From: Corynebacterium sphenisci DSM 44792
GTDB lineage: Bacteria; Actinomycetota; Actinomycetes; Mycobacteriales; Mycobacteriaceae
Direction of reading: 5' to 3'
DNA: 64,000 bases
Assembly: GCF_001941505.1 (NCBI RefSeq)
Contig: NZ_CP009248.1
Coordinates: 310,001-374,000 of the forward strand
Of this stretch, positions 30,205 to 39,478 are shown one piece after another (position 1 is the stretch's first letter; the number at the start of each line of letters is the position of its first letter). The notes below the pieces were generated by a model. The model was not told the origin of the DNA and ran no database searches. It saw nothing but the letters and a program-made list of their open reading frames with translations. Position numbers and translations under genes: made by a program.

Positions 30205-31005
30205 TCAGCGGCGGGCGCCGATCACCGAGGCCAGGGAGCGGTTCGCCCACCAGCCGAAGATCAGGATCAGCCCGGCGCACCAGGCCACCGCGGTGGCCGT
30301 GGCGGCGCCGTCGACCTCACCGCGGAAGAAGGCGCGCATCGCCTCGATCGCCGGCGACATCGGCTGGTGCTCCACCACCGGGCGCAGCCAGCCCGGGTAG
30401 GCATCCGCGGGGGCGAAGCCGGTGTTGAAGAACAGCGCCAGCAGGAACACCGCGCCGAAGACCATGAGCACCGTCTTCTCGTCGGTGCGCGCGGACAGGG
30501 CGAGCACGAACATGGAGCAGGCCACGCCGAATCCCGCGGCCAGGGTCACCGCGGCGATGAGCGGGACCGGGCCACCGCCGAAGCGCAGGCCCAGGGCCAC
30601 CGCCACCAGCAGCAGCACCACCGTGGAGGCCAGGCCGCGGAGGAACTCGGCGAGCACCCGGGAGCCCAGGTAGGCCCCGCGCGGCAGCGGCAGCGTCCAC
30701 TGCCGGTCCAGCAGCCCGGAGTCCCGGTCCCGGGTGACGAACACCGCGGCGACCAGGGAACCCTGCATCACCGAGACCAGGGCGATGAGCGCCGCGGTGC
30801 CCTCGATGGAGTCCCCGCCGCCCATCCGGGAGACGGTGGCGCCGAGCACGGTGTCGAAGACGAAGAGCAGGAAGGCGGGGAAGACCACGGCCTGCACCGC
30901 CATCGGCGCATTGCGGGACCAGGAGCGCAGCAGCGCCCCGGCCAACGCGGCCACGGCCGGCGCCAGGGCCACCGCCCGCCGATCCTCGGGGAAGCCCGCG
31001 TTCAT
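30205..31005 (-). CDS. ABC-2-type permease (DrrB/DrrC-like), second subunit
   Basis: Predicted product is 266 residues with six hydrophobic segments and the conserved patch FVTRDRDSGLLDRQWTLPLP typical of daunorubicin-type ABC-2 permeases. Its ATG overlaps the stop of the other permease gene (ATGA at 31002-31005). With the ATPase it forms a DrrABC-like exporter. Longer in-frame extensions upstream lie inside the neighbouring gene and are rejected. Confidence 0.8.
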   Translation of the reverse strand: MNAGFPEDRRAVALAPAVAALAGALLRSWSRNAPMAVQAVVFPAFLLFVFDTVLGATVSRMGGGDSIEGTAALIALVSVMQGSLVAAVFVTRDRDSGLLDRQWTLPLPRGAYLGSRVLAEFLRGLASTVVLLLVAVALGLRFGGGPVPLIAAVTLAAGFGVACSMFVLALSARTDEKTVLMVFGAVFLLALFFNTGFAPADAYPGWLRPVVEHQPMSPAIEAMRAFFRGEVDGAATATAVAWCAGLILIFGWWANRSLASVIGARR

Positions 31006-31784
31006 CGCCGGGCCTCCCGTCGGCCGGCCGCCACCAGGGCGGCCACCCCGGCCGCCGCCAGCGCCAGGGTCCACAGGACCGCGGGCAGCGGCTCCACCGG
31101 ATCCCCGGCGCGCCAGCCGCGCATCACGGCCACGTACTGGGAGACCGGCTGATTGCGCACGAAGGGCCGGATCCACTCCGGGAAGCCGGCCTCCGGCACC
31201 ACCCCGGTGGACATCATCACCAGCAGCAGCTGCGGGATCATGAGGAACTGGCCCACGGTGTCGCGGTCCCGGACCACCTGGCCCAGGGCGTCGGTGAGCA
31301 TGGACAGCACCAGGGCGAGCAGCACCGGGGTGAGCAGGAAGGCCGCGGTGGCCCCGGCGCCGCCGGCGAAGCCGAAACCGAAGAGCGTGGCCAGGCCCAG
31401 CCCGGAGGCCACCGACACCGCGGCGCGCAGGCCCATCGCGGACAATCGGCCCACCGCCGGGGCGAGCCGCGGGATGGGCAGCGAGAGCAGCCGGTCCTGC
31501 ACCGCGGCGCCCGCATCGGAGCCCGCGTTCTGGGCCGCCAGGATCGCGGCGAAGATCGCGGACTGCACCAGCACCACCGGCAGCAGGAAGTCCGCGTAGT
31601 CCGGCATCGACTCGTGCAGCGGCAGGTGGAAGCACAGGAAGAACAGCACCGGGGCGAGGGTCGCGCCCACCAGATCGCCCTCCCGGATGCCGCGGCCGGT
31701 GGCGCCGCGGGCCAGCGGCGGCCAGGCGGCCGCCCAGCCCACCGGCCGGCGGGCCACGTCCGCGGGGAACAGGTCCGCGCCCAT
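31002..31784 (-). CDS. ABC-2-type permease (DrrB-like), first subunit
   Basis: Predicted product is 260 residues, six membrane segments, with QDRLLSLPIPRLAPAVGRLS and FVRNQPVSQYVAVMRGW matching ABC-2 permeases of the DrrB type. Start shares one base with the ATPase stop (TGATG). Substrate unknown; siderophore export is an attractive inference from position directly behind the siderophore-interacting protein gene. Confidence 0.8.
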   Translation of the reverse strand: MGADLFPADVARRPVGWAAAWPPLARGATGRGIREGDLVGATLAPVLFFLCFHLPLHESMPDYADFLLPVVLVQSAIFAAILAAQNAGSDAGAAVQDRLLSLPIPRLAPAVGRLSAMGLRAAVSVASGLGLATLFGFGFAGGAGATAAFLLTPVLLALVLSMLTDALGQVVRDRDTVGQFLMIPQLLLVMMSTGVVPEAGFPEWIRPFVRNQPVSQYVAVMRGWRAGDPVEPLPAVLWTLALAAAGVAALVAAGRREARR

Positions 31785-32752
31785 CAGCCCGCCTCCCCCG
31801 CGGCCGCGTCCCCGGCGGGCGCGGCCGGTTCCCCGGTGAGCTGCAGGAAGACCTCGTCCAGGGTGGGCTGGCGCAGCCCGATGTCGTGCACCGCGATCCC
31901 GGAGTCGGCGACCCGGGCGGCGATCCCGGCGAGATCCGCGGTGCCCCGCGGAGCGGGCACCCGCACCCGGCCGCCCTCGGCGAGATGCGCCCCGGGGAGC
32001 AGGTCCAGCAGCGGGGCCGGATCCGCCGCCGCGGCCCGGATCTCCACGATCCGCTCCCCGGTGGCCTCCTTCAGCTGCACCGGGGTGCCCTCGGCGACCA
32101 CCCGGCCGCCGCCGAGCATCACGATCCGGTCCGCGAGCTGATCCGCCTCCTCCAGGTACTGGGTGGTGAGCAGCACGGTCACCCCGGCGCCGCGCAGCGC
32201 CCGCACCGCATCCCACACCGCCGCCCGGCTGCGCGGGTCCAGGCCGGTGGTCGGCTCATCGAGGAAGAGCACCCGGGGCCGGGTGACCAGCGCCGCGGCG
32301 ATGTCCGCGCGGCGGCGCATCCCCCCGGACAGCGACCCGGTGGGCCGGTCCAGGAACCCGCCCAGATCCAGCATCTCCGCCATCTCCGGGGCCCGCGCCC
32401 TCGCCCGGGCCTTGTCCAGTCCGGTGAGCCGGCCGAAGAGCACCAGGTTCTCCCGGACCGTCTGCCGCTCGTCGAGGGCGGCGTACTGCCCGGTCAGCGA
32501 GATCACCTCGCGCACGCCCCCCGGATCCGCCACCGGGTCCCGGCCGGCGATCCGGATCTCCCCGGCGTCCGGGCGCACCAGGGTGGACAGGATGGACACG
32601 ATGGTGGTCTTCCCGGAGCCGTTGGGGCCGAGCAGCCCCAGCACGGTGCCGGAGTCCACCCGGAAGTCCACCCCGTCGAGGGCGCGGACCTCCCCGAAAT
32701 GCTTGACCAGGCCGGCGACGGTGATGTCCGCGCCGGCGGCGCTGCCTGTCAT
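31784..32752 (-). CDS. ABC exporter ATPase (DrrA-like)
   Basis: Predicted product is 322 residues. Walker A GLLGPNGSGKTT, signature LSGGMRRR, Walker B VLFLDEPTTGLD and the C-terminal extension of DrrA-type ATPases (from about residue 220) are all present. First of three overlapping genes of a multidrug-type exporter; it begins 84 bp after the SIP gene stop on the same strand, so the set may be co-transcribed with it. Confidence 0.88.
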   Translation of the reverse strand: MTGSAAGADITVAGLVKHFGEVRALDGVDFRVDSGTVLGLLGPNGSGKTTIVSILSTLVRPDAGEIRIAGRDPVADPGGVREVISLTGQYAALDERQTVRENLVLFGRLTGLDKARARARAPEMAEMLDLGGFLDRPTGSLSGGMRRRADIAAALVTRPRVLFLDEPTTGLDPRSRAAVWDAVRALRGAGVTVLLTTQYLEEADQLADRIVMLGGGRVVAEGTPVQLKEATGERIVEIRAAAADPAPLLDLLPGAHLAEGGRVRVPAPRGTADLAGIAARVADSGIAVHDIGLRQPTLDEVFLQLTGEPAAPAGDAAAGEAG

Positions 32753-32836
32753 GGGGTTCCTTTCGGTGCGGCTGGCCGGGCGGGGCTGGCGCCGGCCGGG
32801 GCATGCCGGGGGGGTGGGGCGCGTGCCTCGGCCGGG

Positions 32837-34684
32837 TCAGGCCGGGCGCAGTTCGGCGAGCATCACCCCCCAGCCCACCGGGCGGGACCCCGCCACGGTC
32901 AGGCCGGCGGCCGCGGCGGCGGCGTCCAGATCCGCGGGGGCGGGGCTGCGGGTGCCCTCCAGGGCGAGCCGGGCCAGGTCCTCGGCGTAGTCGTGGTCCT
33001 CCGCCCGGCCGGTGGGTTCCAGCAGCTTGGTGATCACGGTGACCGGGCAGCCCAGCCCGCCGAGTAGGCCGGCCGCGTCGCCGGTGACGCCGAAGGGATC
33101 GATCACCAGGGCATGCCCCGCGCCGGCCGGCTGCCCCGGGGACCAGGCCACCGCGGTGACCCGCTCCCCGGCGGCCGCGGCCGCCGCGGCATCGCCGTCG
33201 CCGAGCAGCCGCACCTGGGCCGCGGGGGCCAGCCGGGCGATCTCCGAGGCGTAGACTGCCGCCCCCGGGCCGGCCACGGCCACCGTTGCCTCCCCGGCGC
33301 GCACCGGCTCCGGCAGCGTCTCCGGCACCGCCGGGGCCACCCACATCGCCCGCATCATGGCCAGGTCGGAGACGTCCCGGGCCACCTCCGGGTGCGCCTC
33401 GAGATGCTCCGCCCAGGTCCGCCCGGTGGCGCCCACCGGTACCGGGGCGCCGCCGCGCAGCGCCGCCTCCAGGTTCACCAGGCCCATCAGCCGGTCCCAG
33501 CCCGCCCCGGAGAGGGTGCGCACCGCGAAGGAGCCCGGGTCGGTGAGCTCCGCGCCGATCGGGCCCAGCCCCACCGGGGTCGCCGCCGGATCCGCGCCGG
33601 GCGCCTCGCCGAGGGTGATCGCGTCGAGGGAGGCGAGGTAGCGCAGCAGCCGCAGCAGCGGATCCGGGGCCACCCCGCAGGCCCCGGCGACCGCGCCCAG
33701 GGTGGGCTCGTCGAGATCGTCGACGGCGGCGAAGACGCCGAGGGCCACCCCGGCGCGGATCGCGAACCCGGGGGCGACGTCGGCGAGATCGTGCAGCCGC
33801 TGCAGCGCGGAGAAGCTGGAGTCGGCCCACGGCGCGGCGCCGCCCGCCCCGCCGGCCGCGGCCGGGGCGGCGGTCTCCCGCCAGTAGCCGGTGAACTCCA
33901 CGTCCGCCCGGTCCACCCCCCGCTCCTTGACCAGCTTGCGCAGCGGCTTGAGCTTGCCGGCCTCCCCGGCCACCCACACGTAGGGGTCCCCGGCCGGCCA
34001 GTCCAGCGCCCCGGCGGCCGCCGCCAGGGACTCCCCCCGCTCGCGCACGGCCCAGGTCACCTCCGCCGCGCCGGGGGAGTCCAGCTCCTGCACGTGCCCG
34101 GCCTCGGCGACCTCCACCACCGCCCGGCAGGGGTAGCCCGCGGGCAGTTCCGCCAGGGCCCGGCCGATCGCCGGCAGCGCGGTCTCGTCGCCGAGCAGCA
34201 GCAGCCAGTCCCGGTGCACCGGCAGGCTCCGGCAGGCCTTCGGCCCGGCCGCCCACACCGCGTCCCCGGGTTCGGCGGCCAGCGCCCACTCCGCGGCCAG
34301 GCCGCCGGGGTGCACCACGAAGTCCACGGCCAGCTCCCCGTGCGCCCCGGCGCCCGGGTCGAACCAGCGCACCGTGTACACCCGGAACAGCTCGTTGACC
34401 TCCGCGGTCCAGTCCAGGGAGCCGTCGCCCACCGGCGGGGGATAGGGCCGGGCCCCGGTCTCCGGGTCCGGGAAGATCAGGCGCATGTCATCGTCGAAGC
34501 CGTCGCTGACCAGCGCCGGCATCGGCACCCCGTCGATGGTGACCGCGCCCAGCCCGGGCCCGCCGAAGATGATCCGGCGCATCCCCGGGGTGAGATCCTC
34601 CACCCGCAGCACCTCCAGCTCGCGGAGGCTGATCGGGTAAATGTCCGTGGTCCTGCTCGAAACCGCCATCGTCGCCTTTCCCAA
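32837..34684 (-). CDS. Siderophore-interacting flavin reductase fused to an O-methyltransferase-like domain
   Basis: Predicted product is 615 residues. Residues ~15-275 are a siderophore-interacting protein: FAD-binding barrel (ISLRELEVLRVEDLTPGMRR, VYTVRWFDPGAG) and an NAD(P)H part with LLLLGDETALPAIGRALAEL. Such enzymes reduce ferric siderophores in the cytoplasm to release iron. Residues ~285-615 resemble a small-molecule O-methyltransferase: a winged-helix half (LFAVD-like GVFAAVDDLDEPTLGAVA) and a Rossmann half in which the SAM loop reads VAVAGPGAAVYA, probably degenerate. The usual SIP is about 280 residues, so this is a fusion. An internal start (MAVSS, 34669) is possible. Confidence 0.8.
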   Translation of the reverse strand: MGKATMAVSSRTTDIYPISLRELEVLRVEDLTPGMRRIIFGGPGLGAVTIDGVPMPALVSDGFDDDMRLIFPDPETGARPYPPPVGDGSLDWTAEVNELFRVYTVRWFDPGAGAHGELAVDFVVHPGGLAAEWALAAEPGDAVWAAGPKACRSLPVHRDWLLLLGDETALPAIGRALAELPAGYPCRAVVEVAEAGHVQELDSPGAAEVTWAVRERGESLAAAAGALDWPAGDPYVWVAGEAGKLKPLRKLVKERGVDRADVEFTGYWRETAAPAAAGGAGGAAPWADSSFSALQRLHDLADVAPGFAIRAGVALGVFAAVDDLDEPTLGAVAGACGVAPDPLLRLLRYLASLDAITLGEAPGADPAATPVGLGPIGAELTDPGSFAVRTLSGAGWDRLMGLVNLEAALRGGAPVPVGATGRTWAEHLEAHPEVARDVSDLAMMRAMWVAPAVPETLPEPVRAGEATVAVAGPGAAVYASEIARLAPAAQVRLLGDGDAAAAAAAGERVTAVAWSPGQPAGAGHALVIDPFGVTGDAAGLLGGLGCPVTVITKLLEPTGRAEDHDYAEDLARLALEGTRSPAPADLDAAAAAAGLTVAGSRPVGWGVMLAELRPA

Positions 34685-34768
34685 CGCTCACTCATTCAGA
34701 TAAGGCAGAACATAGCGCAGATCGGCTCCGGTCGGGGCCCGTCCGCGACCCTCGCGAGCACCCTGTTG

Positions 34769-34787
34769 TAGGGCAAGCCTCACCTCG
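34769..34787. promoter_or_regulatory. Possible iron box between SIP and lysine hydroxylase genes
   Basis: TAGGGCAAGCCTCACCTCG matches 12 of 19 DtxR consensus positions, with a good right half. It lies in the divergent promoter region between 34684 (-) and 34794 (+). Confidence 0.4.
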
Positions 34788-34793
34788 GATAGG

Positions 34794-36179
34794 GTGACCA
34801 GGGTGACCGATAGCGCCGCCGGGTCCGCCCCGGCCGACCCCGCCACCACCACCGCCGCCGACGGGGATCCCGTCGACCTGCTCGTCATCGGCGCCGGACC
34901 GAAGGCGGTGGCGCTGGCCGCCCGCGCCGCCGCGCTGCGCGCCACGGGCCTGCCCGCGCCCCGGATCCGGATCCTGGAGGCCCGCTCCGTCGGCGCGCAC
35001 TGGGAGCGCCCCGGGGGCTGGACCAACGGCAACCTGCTGCTGGGCACCGCCCCGGAGAAGGACGTCGGCTTCCCCTACGCCACCGCCGGCGCCGGGGCGG
35101 CCTCCGCCGCGGTGGACGGGCACCTGGCGCAGTGGAGCTGGACCCGGTTCCTCATCGCCGCCGGGGACTACGCCGCCTGGGTGGACCGCGGCCGGCCCGC
35201 CCCCACCCACGCCACCTGGGCCCGCTACCTGCGCTGGGTCGCCGACCGGGCCGGGGCGCAGGTGCGCATCGGCCGGGTGATCCGCGCCGGGGTGGCCGAA
35301 TCGGGGGCGGGCTGGGCGGTCACCGCCCGCGGCGCCGACGGGGTGGAGCGGGTGCACCGGGCCCGGGCGCTGCTGCCCACCGGACCCGGCCCGGCGTCCA
35401 CCGTGATCGCGATGGCGCCCCGGGTGTACTCCCAGGCCTCCTTCTGGTCGGTGACCCACATGGAGCCGGTCTTCGGCGGCGCCGAGGTCGCCGTGATCGG
35501 CAGCGGCGAGGGGTCGGCGAACACGGTGGCGCAGCTGCTGCGGGTCGGCGCCGCCGGGGTGACCGTGATCTCCCCGGACCCGGCGATCTTCACCCGCGGG
35601 GAGAACCGCTTCGAGAACCGCCTGTACTCCGAGCCGGAGCGGTGGACCGCGCTGTCCGCGGCGCACCGCCGGGACATCCTGCGCCGCACCGACCGGGGGG
35701 TGTACTCCGCGGCGATGATGACCGCCATCGAATCCGATCTGCGCTTCGACCACGTCACCGGATGGGTGCGCACCGCGGTGCCGGAACCGGACGGGGTGCA
35801 GCTGATGGTCGCCCGGGCCCGCCCCGGCGAGGGCGGCGGACCGGTCGCGGAGGACTCCGTGATCCGGGTGGACTACGTCGTCGACGCCCGCGGCAACCCG
35901 CCGCTGTGGTTCCTGCGCTACTTCACCCCCGCCGCCCGGGAGGCCCTCGCCGACGCCGCCGGCGGAACCTCCCCCGAGGCGGTGGAGCAGGTCATCGACC
36001 GGGATCTCTCCGTCGCCGGGATGCGGCCCCGGCTGTTCCTGCCCGCCCTCGCCGGATTCCGGCAGGGCCCCGGATTCGCCAACCTCAGCTGCCTGGGCGC
36101 CCTGTCCGACCGGGTGCTCACCGGACTGGCCGCCGAGGCCGAGACCGCGCCGGCCCTCGGGGCGGGGGCGCCGGCATGA
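34794..36179 (+). CDS. mbtG: L-lysine N6-hydroxylase, MbtG-like
   Basis: Predicted product is 461 residues, a flavin-dependent N-hydroxylating monooxygenase expected to make N6-hydroxylysine for a hydroxamate. The FAD motif is VIGAGPKAVALAA (residues ~22-34), the NADPH motif VIGSGEGSANTVAQ (~232-245), and IFTRGENRFENRLYSEPE and TAPEKDVGFPYA are typical of MbtG-type enzymes. Start is GTG 34794 or GTG 34803; both give the same domain. It overlaps entA by 4 bp (ATGA), so hydroxamate and catecholate genes are co-transcribed. Ornithine as substrate cannot be excluded. Confidence 0.82.
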   Translation: MTRVTDSAAGSAPADPATTTAADGDPVDLLVIGAGPKAVALAARAAALRATGLPAPRIRILEARSVGAHWERPGGWTNGNLLLGTAPEKDVGFPYATAGAGAASAAVDGHLAQWSWTRFLIAAGDYAAWVDRGRPAPTHATWARYLRWVADRAGAQVRIGRVIRAGVAESGAGWAVTARGADGVERVHRARALLPTGPGPASTVIAMAPRVYSQASFWSVTHMEPVFGGAEVAVIGSGEGSANTVAQLLRVGAAGVTVISPDPAIFTRGENRFENRLYSEPERWTALSAAHRRDILRRTDRGVYSAAMMTAIESDLRFDHVTGWVRTAVPEPDGVQLMVARARPGEGGGPVAEDSVIRVDYVVDARGNPPLWFLRYFTPAAREALADAAGGTSPEAVEQVIDRDLSVAGMRPRLFLPALAGFRQGPGFANLSCLGALSDRVLTGLAAEAETAPALGAGAPA

Positions 36180-36937
36180 GCGCCACCCTGATCACCGGCG
36201 CCGCCTCCGGGATCGGCCGGGCCACCGCCCTGGCCCTGATCGGACGGCACCGGCTGCTGCTGCTGGACCGCGACGCCGCCGCCGTGGCGCGGCTCGCCGA
36301 CGAGGCCCCGATCGCCGCCGCGATCGAGGCCGGGGCCTGCCGCACCGCCGTCGCCGACGTCGCCGAACCCGGTGCCGTGGCCGCCGCCCTGGACGCCGCC
36401 GGGGAGCTCGGCGGGTTCACCGGGGCGGTGCACTGCGCCGGGGTGCTCGCCCTGGGCGGGCTCGCCGAGGCGGACCCGGCGGAGCTGGCCCGCGCCCTGG
36501 CGGTCAACGCCGGCGGGGTCGCGGCCACCCTGGCCGCCCTGCACCCGCACCTGGCCGCCGCCGGCGGCGGCTCGGTGGTGGTGATCGGCTCCAACGCCGG
36601 GAGCACCCCCCGGGTCGGGATGGGCGCCTACAGCGCCTCCAAGGCGGCGGCGCATATGCTCGCCCGGGTCGCCGCCCTGGAATGGGGCGCCGAGGGCATC
36701 CGGGTCAACGTGGTGGCCCCCGGGGCCACCGACACCCCCATGCAGGCCGCCTTCGGCGGCCCGGACGCGGCGGCCGCGGCGGTGGCCGGGGACCCCGCCC
36801 GGTACCGGCTGGGCATCCCGCTGGGCCGGATCGCCGACCCCGGCGACATCGCCGCCGCCGCGGCCTTCCTGCTCTCCGACGCCGCCCGCCAGATCACCGG
36901 CCAGGTGCTGGTCGCCGACGGGGGGTGCACCCCATGA
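36176..36937 (+). CDS. entA: 2,3-dihydro-2,3-dihydroxybenzoate dehydrogenase
   Basis: Predicted product is 253 residues, a short-chain dehydrogenase. NAD motif TGAASGIGRA at the N-terminus, and the catalytic Ser region VVIGSNAGSTPR with YSASKAA (YxxxK). Length and placement directly before entE support EntA/DhbA, which oxidises dihydro-DHB to 2,3-dihydroxybenzoate. Overlaps both neighbours by 4 bp. Confidence 0.85.
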   Translation: MSATLITGAASGIGRATALALIGRHRLLLLDRDAAAVARLADEAPIAAAIEAGACRTAVADVAEPGAVAAALDAAGELGGFTGAVHCAGVLALGGLAEADPAELARALAVNAGGVAATLAALHPHLAAAGGGSVVVIGSNAGSTPRVGMGAYSASKAAAHMLARVAALEWGAEGIRVNVVAPGATDTPMQAAFGGPDAAAAAVAGDPARYRLGIPLGRIADPGDIAAAAAFLLSDAARQITGQVLVADGGCTP

Positions 36938-38622
36938 GCCCGCATCCGCTGCTCGACGGGCCCGCCTACCCGGAGGAGTTCGCGGCCCGCTACCGCGCCG
37001 CCGGGTACTGGACCGGGGACGTCTTCGCCGATTTCGCCGACCGGGGCGCGCACGTGCACGGCGCCGCCCCCGCGGTGTCCGGGGTGGACCACGCCGGGGC
37101 GCCGGTGACCTGGAGCCACGCCGAGCTCGCCGAGGCCGCCGCGGCGACCGGGGCGGGCCTGGCCCGGGCCGGGATCGGCGCCGGGGACGCGGTGATCGTG
37201 CAGCTGCCGAACATCGTGGAGTACGTGGCGGTGGTGCTCGGGCTGTTCCGGATCGGGGCGATCCCGGTGTTCGCGCTGCCCGCGCACCGGCGCAGCGAGC
37301 TCACCCAGTTCCGCCGGATCGCCCGGGCCCGCGGCTACGTCACCGCCGGCCGGGTCGCCGGCTGCGACCACCGGGGCCTCGCCGACGAGCTCATCGCGGA
37401 CGCCCGCGCCGCCGGGGCGGAGGCCCCGGTGACCGTGGTCGTCGACGCCGACGGCGGCGGGCACGCCCGGCTCGCGGACCTGGCGGACCTCGCCGACCCG
37501 GCGGCGCGGGCCGCCGCCGCGGCCGCCGCCGGGCCCCCGGCGCCGGCGGACCCGGAGGACCTGGCGCTCATCCAGCTCTCCGGGGGCACCACCGGCACCC
37601 CGAAGCTCATCCCGCGCACCCACGCCGCCTACCACTACTCGATCCGCGCCTCGGCGGGGATCTGCGGCTGCGGGCCCGGCACCCGGATGCTGGCGGTGCT
37701 GCCCGCGGCGCACAATTTCACGATGAGCTCCCCGGGCATCCTCGGGGTGCTCTGGGCCGGCGGGGAGGTGATCCTGGCCCCCACGACCTCCCCGCGGCGC
37801 TGCCTGGAGCTGGTGGAGCGGCACCGGGTCACCGACGTGGCCCTGGTGCCGCCGCTGGCGATGGCCTGGATCGCCGCCCTGGACGGCTCCGGGGCGGACG
37901 TGTCCAGCCTGCGGGTGATCCAGGTCGGCGGGGCGAAGTTCACCGAATCCGCCGCCCGCCGGCTCACCGCCGCCTTCGGCTGCCGGCTGCAGCAGGTCTT
38001 CGGCATGGCCGAGGGGCTGGTGAACTACACCCGGGACACCGATCCCCCGGAGCTGGCGCTGACCACCCAGGGCCGGCCGATCTCCGCCGCCGACGAGATC
38101 CGGATCCTCGACGAGGACGGCGCCGAGGTCGCCGAGGGGGAGCCGGGGCGGCTGACCACCCGCGGGCCGTACACCATCCGCGGCTACCTCGGCGGGGCGG
38201 ACCCGGGCTCCTTCGACGAGGAGGGCTTCTACGCCAGCGGGGACGTGGTGCGCCGGCTGCCCGGCGGCCACCTGGTGGTCGAGGGCCGGGTGAAGGACCA
38301 GGTCAACCGGGGCGGGGAGAAGTTCGCCGCCGAGGAGGTGGAGAACCACCTGATCGCCCATCCGGGGATCCTCGACGCGGTGGTGGTCGCGGTGCCGGAC
38401 CCGGGCCTGGGCGAGAAGTCCTGCGCGGTGCTGGTCGCCGACCGGGAGCTGGACCCCGCCGAGGTGCGCGCCTTCGTGCGCGCCCGCGGGGTGGCCGCCT
38501 ACAAGGTGCCGGACCGGGTGGTGCAGCGCGAGGCGCTGCCCACCACCGGGGTGGGCAAGATCTCCCGCCGGGAGCTGCGCGAGCGCCTCGCCGCGGAACT
38601 CGGCGGGGCCGGCGCCGGCTGA
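36934..38622 (+). CDS. entE: 2,3-dihydroxybenzoate-AMP ligase
   Basis: Predicted product is 562 residues, family-typical. The adenylation core motif LIQLSGGTTGTPKLIPRTHA and the motif around GMAEGLVNYTR match DHB/salicylate-activating enzymes (EntE/DhbE/MbtA). The A10 lysine is in TGVGKISRREL (Lys 542). It should activate DHB and load it on the aryl carrier protein encoded at 43431-43661. Last gene of the + strand operon; salicylate is a less likely substrate because entA, entB and entC are present. Confidence 0.88.
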   Translation: MSPHPLLDGPAYPEEFAARYRAAGYWTGDVFADFADRGAHVHGAAPAVSGVDHAGAPVTWSHAELAEAAAATGAGLARAGIGAGDAVIVQLPNIVEYVAVVLGLFRIGAIPVFALPAHRRSELTQFRRIARARGYVTAGRVAGCDHRGLADELIADARAAGAEAPVTVVVDADGGGHARLADLADLADPAARAAAAAAAGPPAPADPEDLALIQLSGGTTGTPKLIPRTHAAYHYSIRASAGICGCGPGTRMLAVLPAAHNFTMSSPGILGVLWAGGEVILAPTTSPRRCLELVERHRVTDVALVPPLAMAWIAALDGSGADVSSLRVIQVGGAKFTESAARRLTAAFGCRLQQVFGMAEGLVNYTRDTDPPELALTTQGRPISAADEIRILDEDGAEVAEGEPGRLTTRGPYTIRGYLGGADPGSFDEEGFYASGDVVRRLPGGHLVVEGRVKDQVNRGGEKFAAEEVENHLIAHPGILDAVVVAVPDPGLGEKSCAVLVADRELDPAEVRAFVRARGVAAYKVPDRVVQREALPTTGVGKISRRELRERLAAELGGAGAG

Positions 38623-38632
38623 GCCGGCGGGC

Positions 38633-39478
38633 TCAGCGCGCCGGGGGCGCGGTGGGCACCACCAGCGGCCCGCCGGTCTGCGGATCCTCCACCACCACCG
38701 CGGAGAGCCGGAATACCTCGGCGAGCAGCTCCGCGGTGATCACCTCCTCCGGGGCGCCGACCGCGGCGACCGCGCCCTCGCCGAGCACCACCAGATGATC
38801 CGAGTAGCGGATCGCCAGGTTCAGATCGTGCAGCACCATCGCCACCGTGGTGCCGGTGCGCCCGGGCAGGCCCGCGACCAGGTTGAGGATGTCGATCGCG
38901 TGCGCGATGTCCAGGTAGGTGGTCGGCTCGTCGAGCAGCAGCACCTCCGCGTCCTGGGCCAGGGCCATGGCCAGCCAGGCGCGCTGCCGCTGCCCCCCGG
39001 ACAGCGAGTCCAGCGGCCGGTCCGCGTAACCGGCGACGTTGGTCAGCTCCAGGGCCCGGCCCACCCGGCCGGCGTCGTCGGCGGTCCACTGGCGCAGCCA
39101 GGACTGGTGCGGATGCCGGCCCAGGGCCACCAGATCGCCGACCAGCATCCCCTCCGGGGCGGTGGGCATCTGCGGCAGCACGGCGATATGCCGGGCCAGC
39201 TCCCGCCGCCGGTAGCCGCCGATCGGCCGGCCGGCCACCGCCACCTCCCCGGACATCGGATCCAGCAGCCCGGCCAGGCAGCGCAGCAGGGTGGATTTGC
39301 CGCACCCGTTGGGGCCGATGACCGAGGTCACCGCCCCGGCCGGGATGGTCACGTCCAGGCCGGCGAGCACCGGCGCCCCGCCGTAGCCGGCGTGCAGTCC
39401 GGCGGCGGCCAGCGCCGGGGCGGCCCCGGGGGACCGTTCCGCGGTAGTGCGCTCGGTGCGGGAATCGGTGCCGGTCAT
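38633..39478 (-). CDS. fepC: Ferric siderophore ABC importer ATPase
   Basis: Predicted product is 281 residues. Walker A VIGPNGCGKSTLLRCLAGLL, signature LSGGQRQRAWLAMALAQD and Walker B VLLLDEPTTYLD are all intact and typical of FepC/FecE ATPases. It converges on entE with a 10-bp gap and is translationally coupled to fepG (ATGA). Confidence 0.9.
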   Translation of the reverse strand: MTGTDSRTERTTAERSPGAAPALAAAGLHAGYGGAPVLAGLDVTIPAGAVTSVIGPNGCGKSTLLRCLAGLLDPMSGEVAVAGRPIGGYRRRELARHIAVLPQMPTAPEGMLVGDLVALGRHPHQSWLRQWTADDAGRVGRALELTNVAGYADRPLDSLSGGQRQRAWLAMALAQDAEVLLLDEPTTYLDIAHAIDILNLVAGLPGRTGTTVAMVLHDLNLAIRYSDHLVVLGEGAVAAVGAPEEVITAELLAEVFRLSAVVVEDPQTGGPLVVPTAPPAR

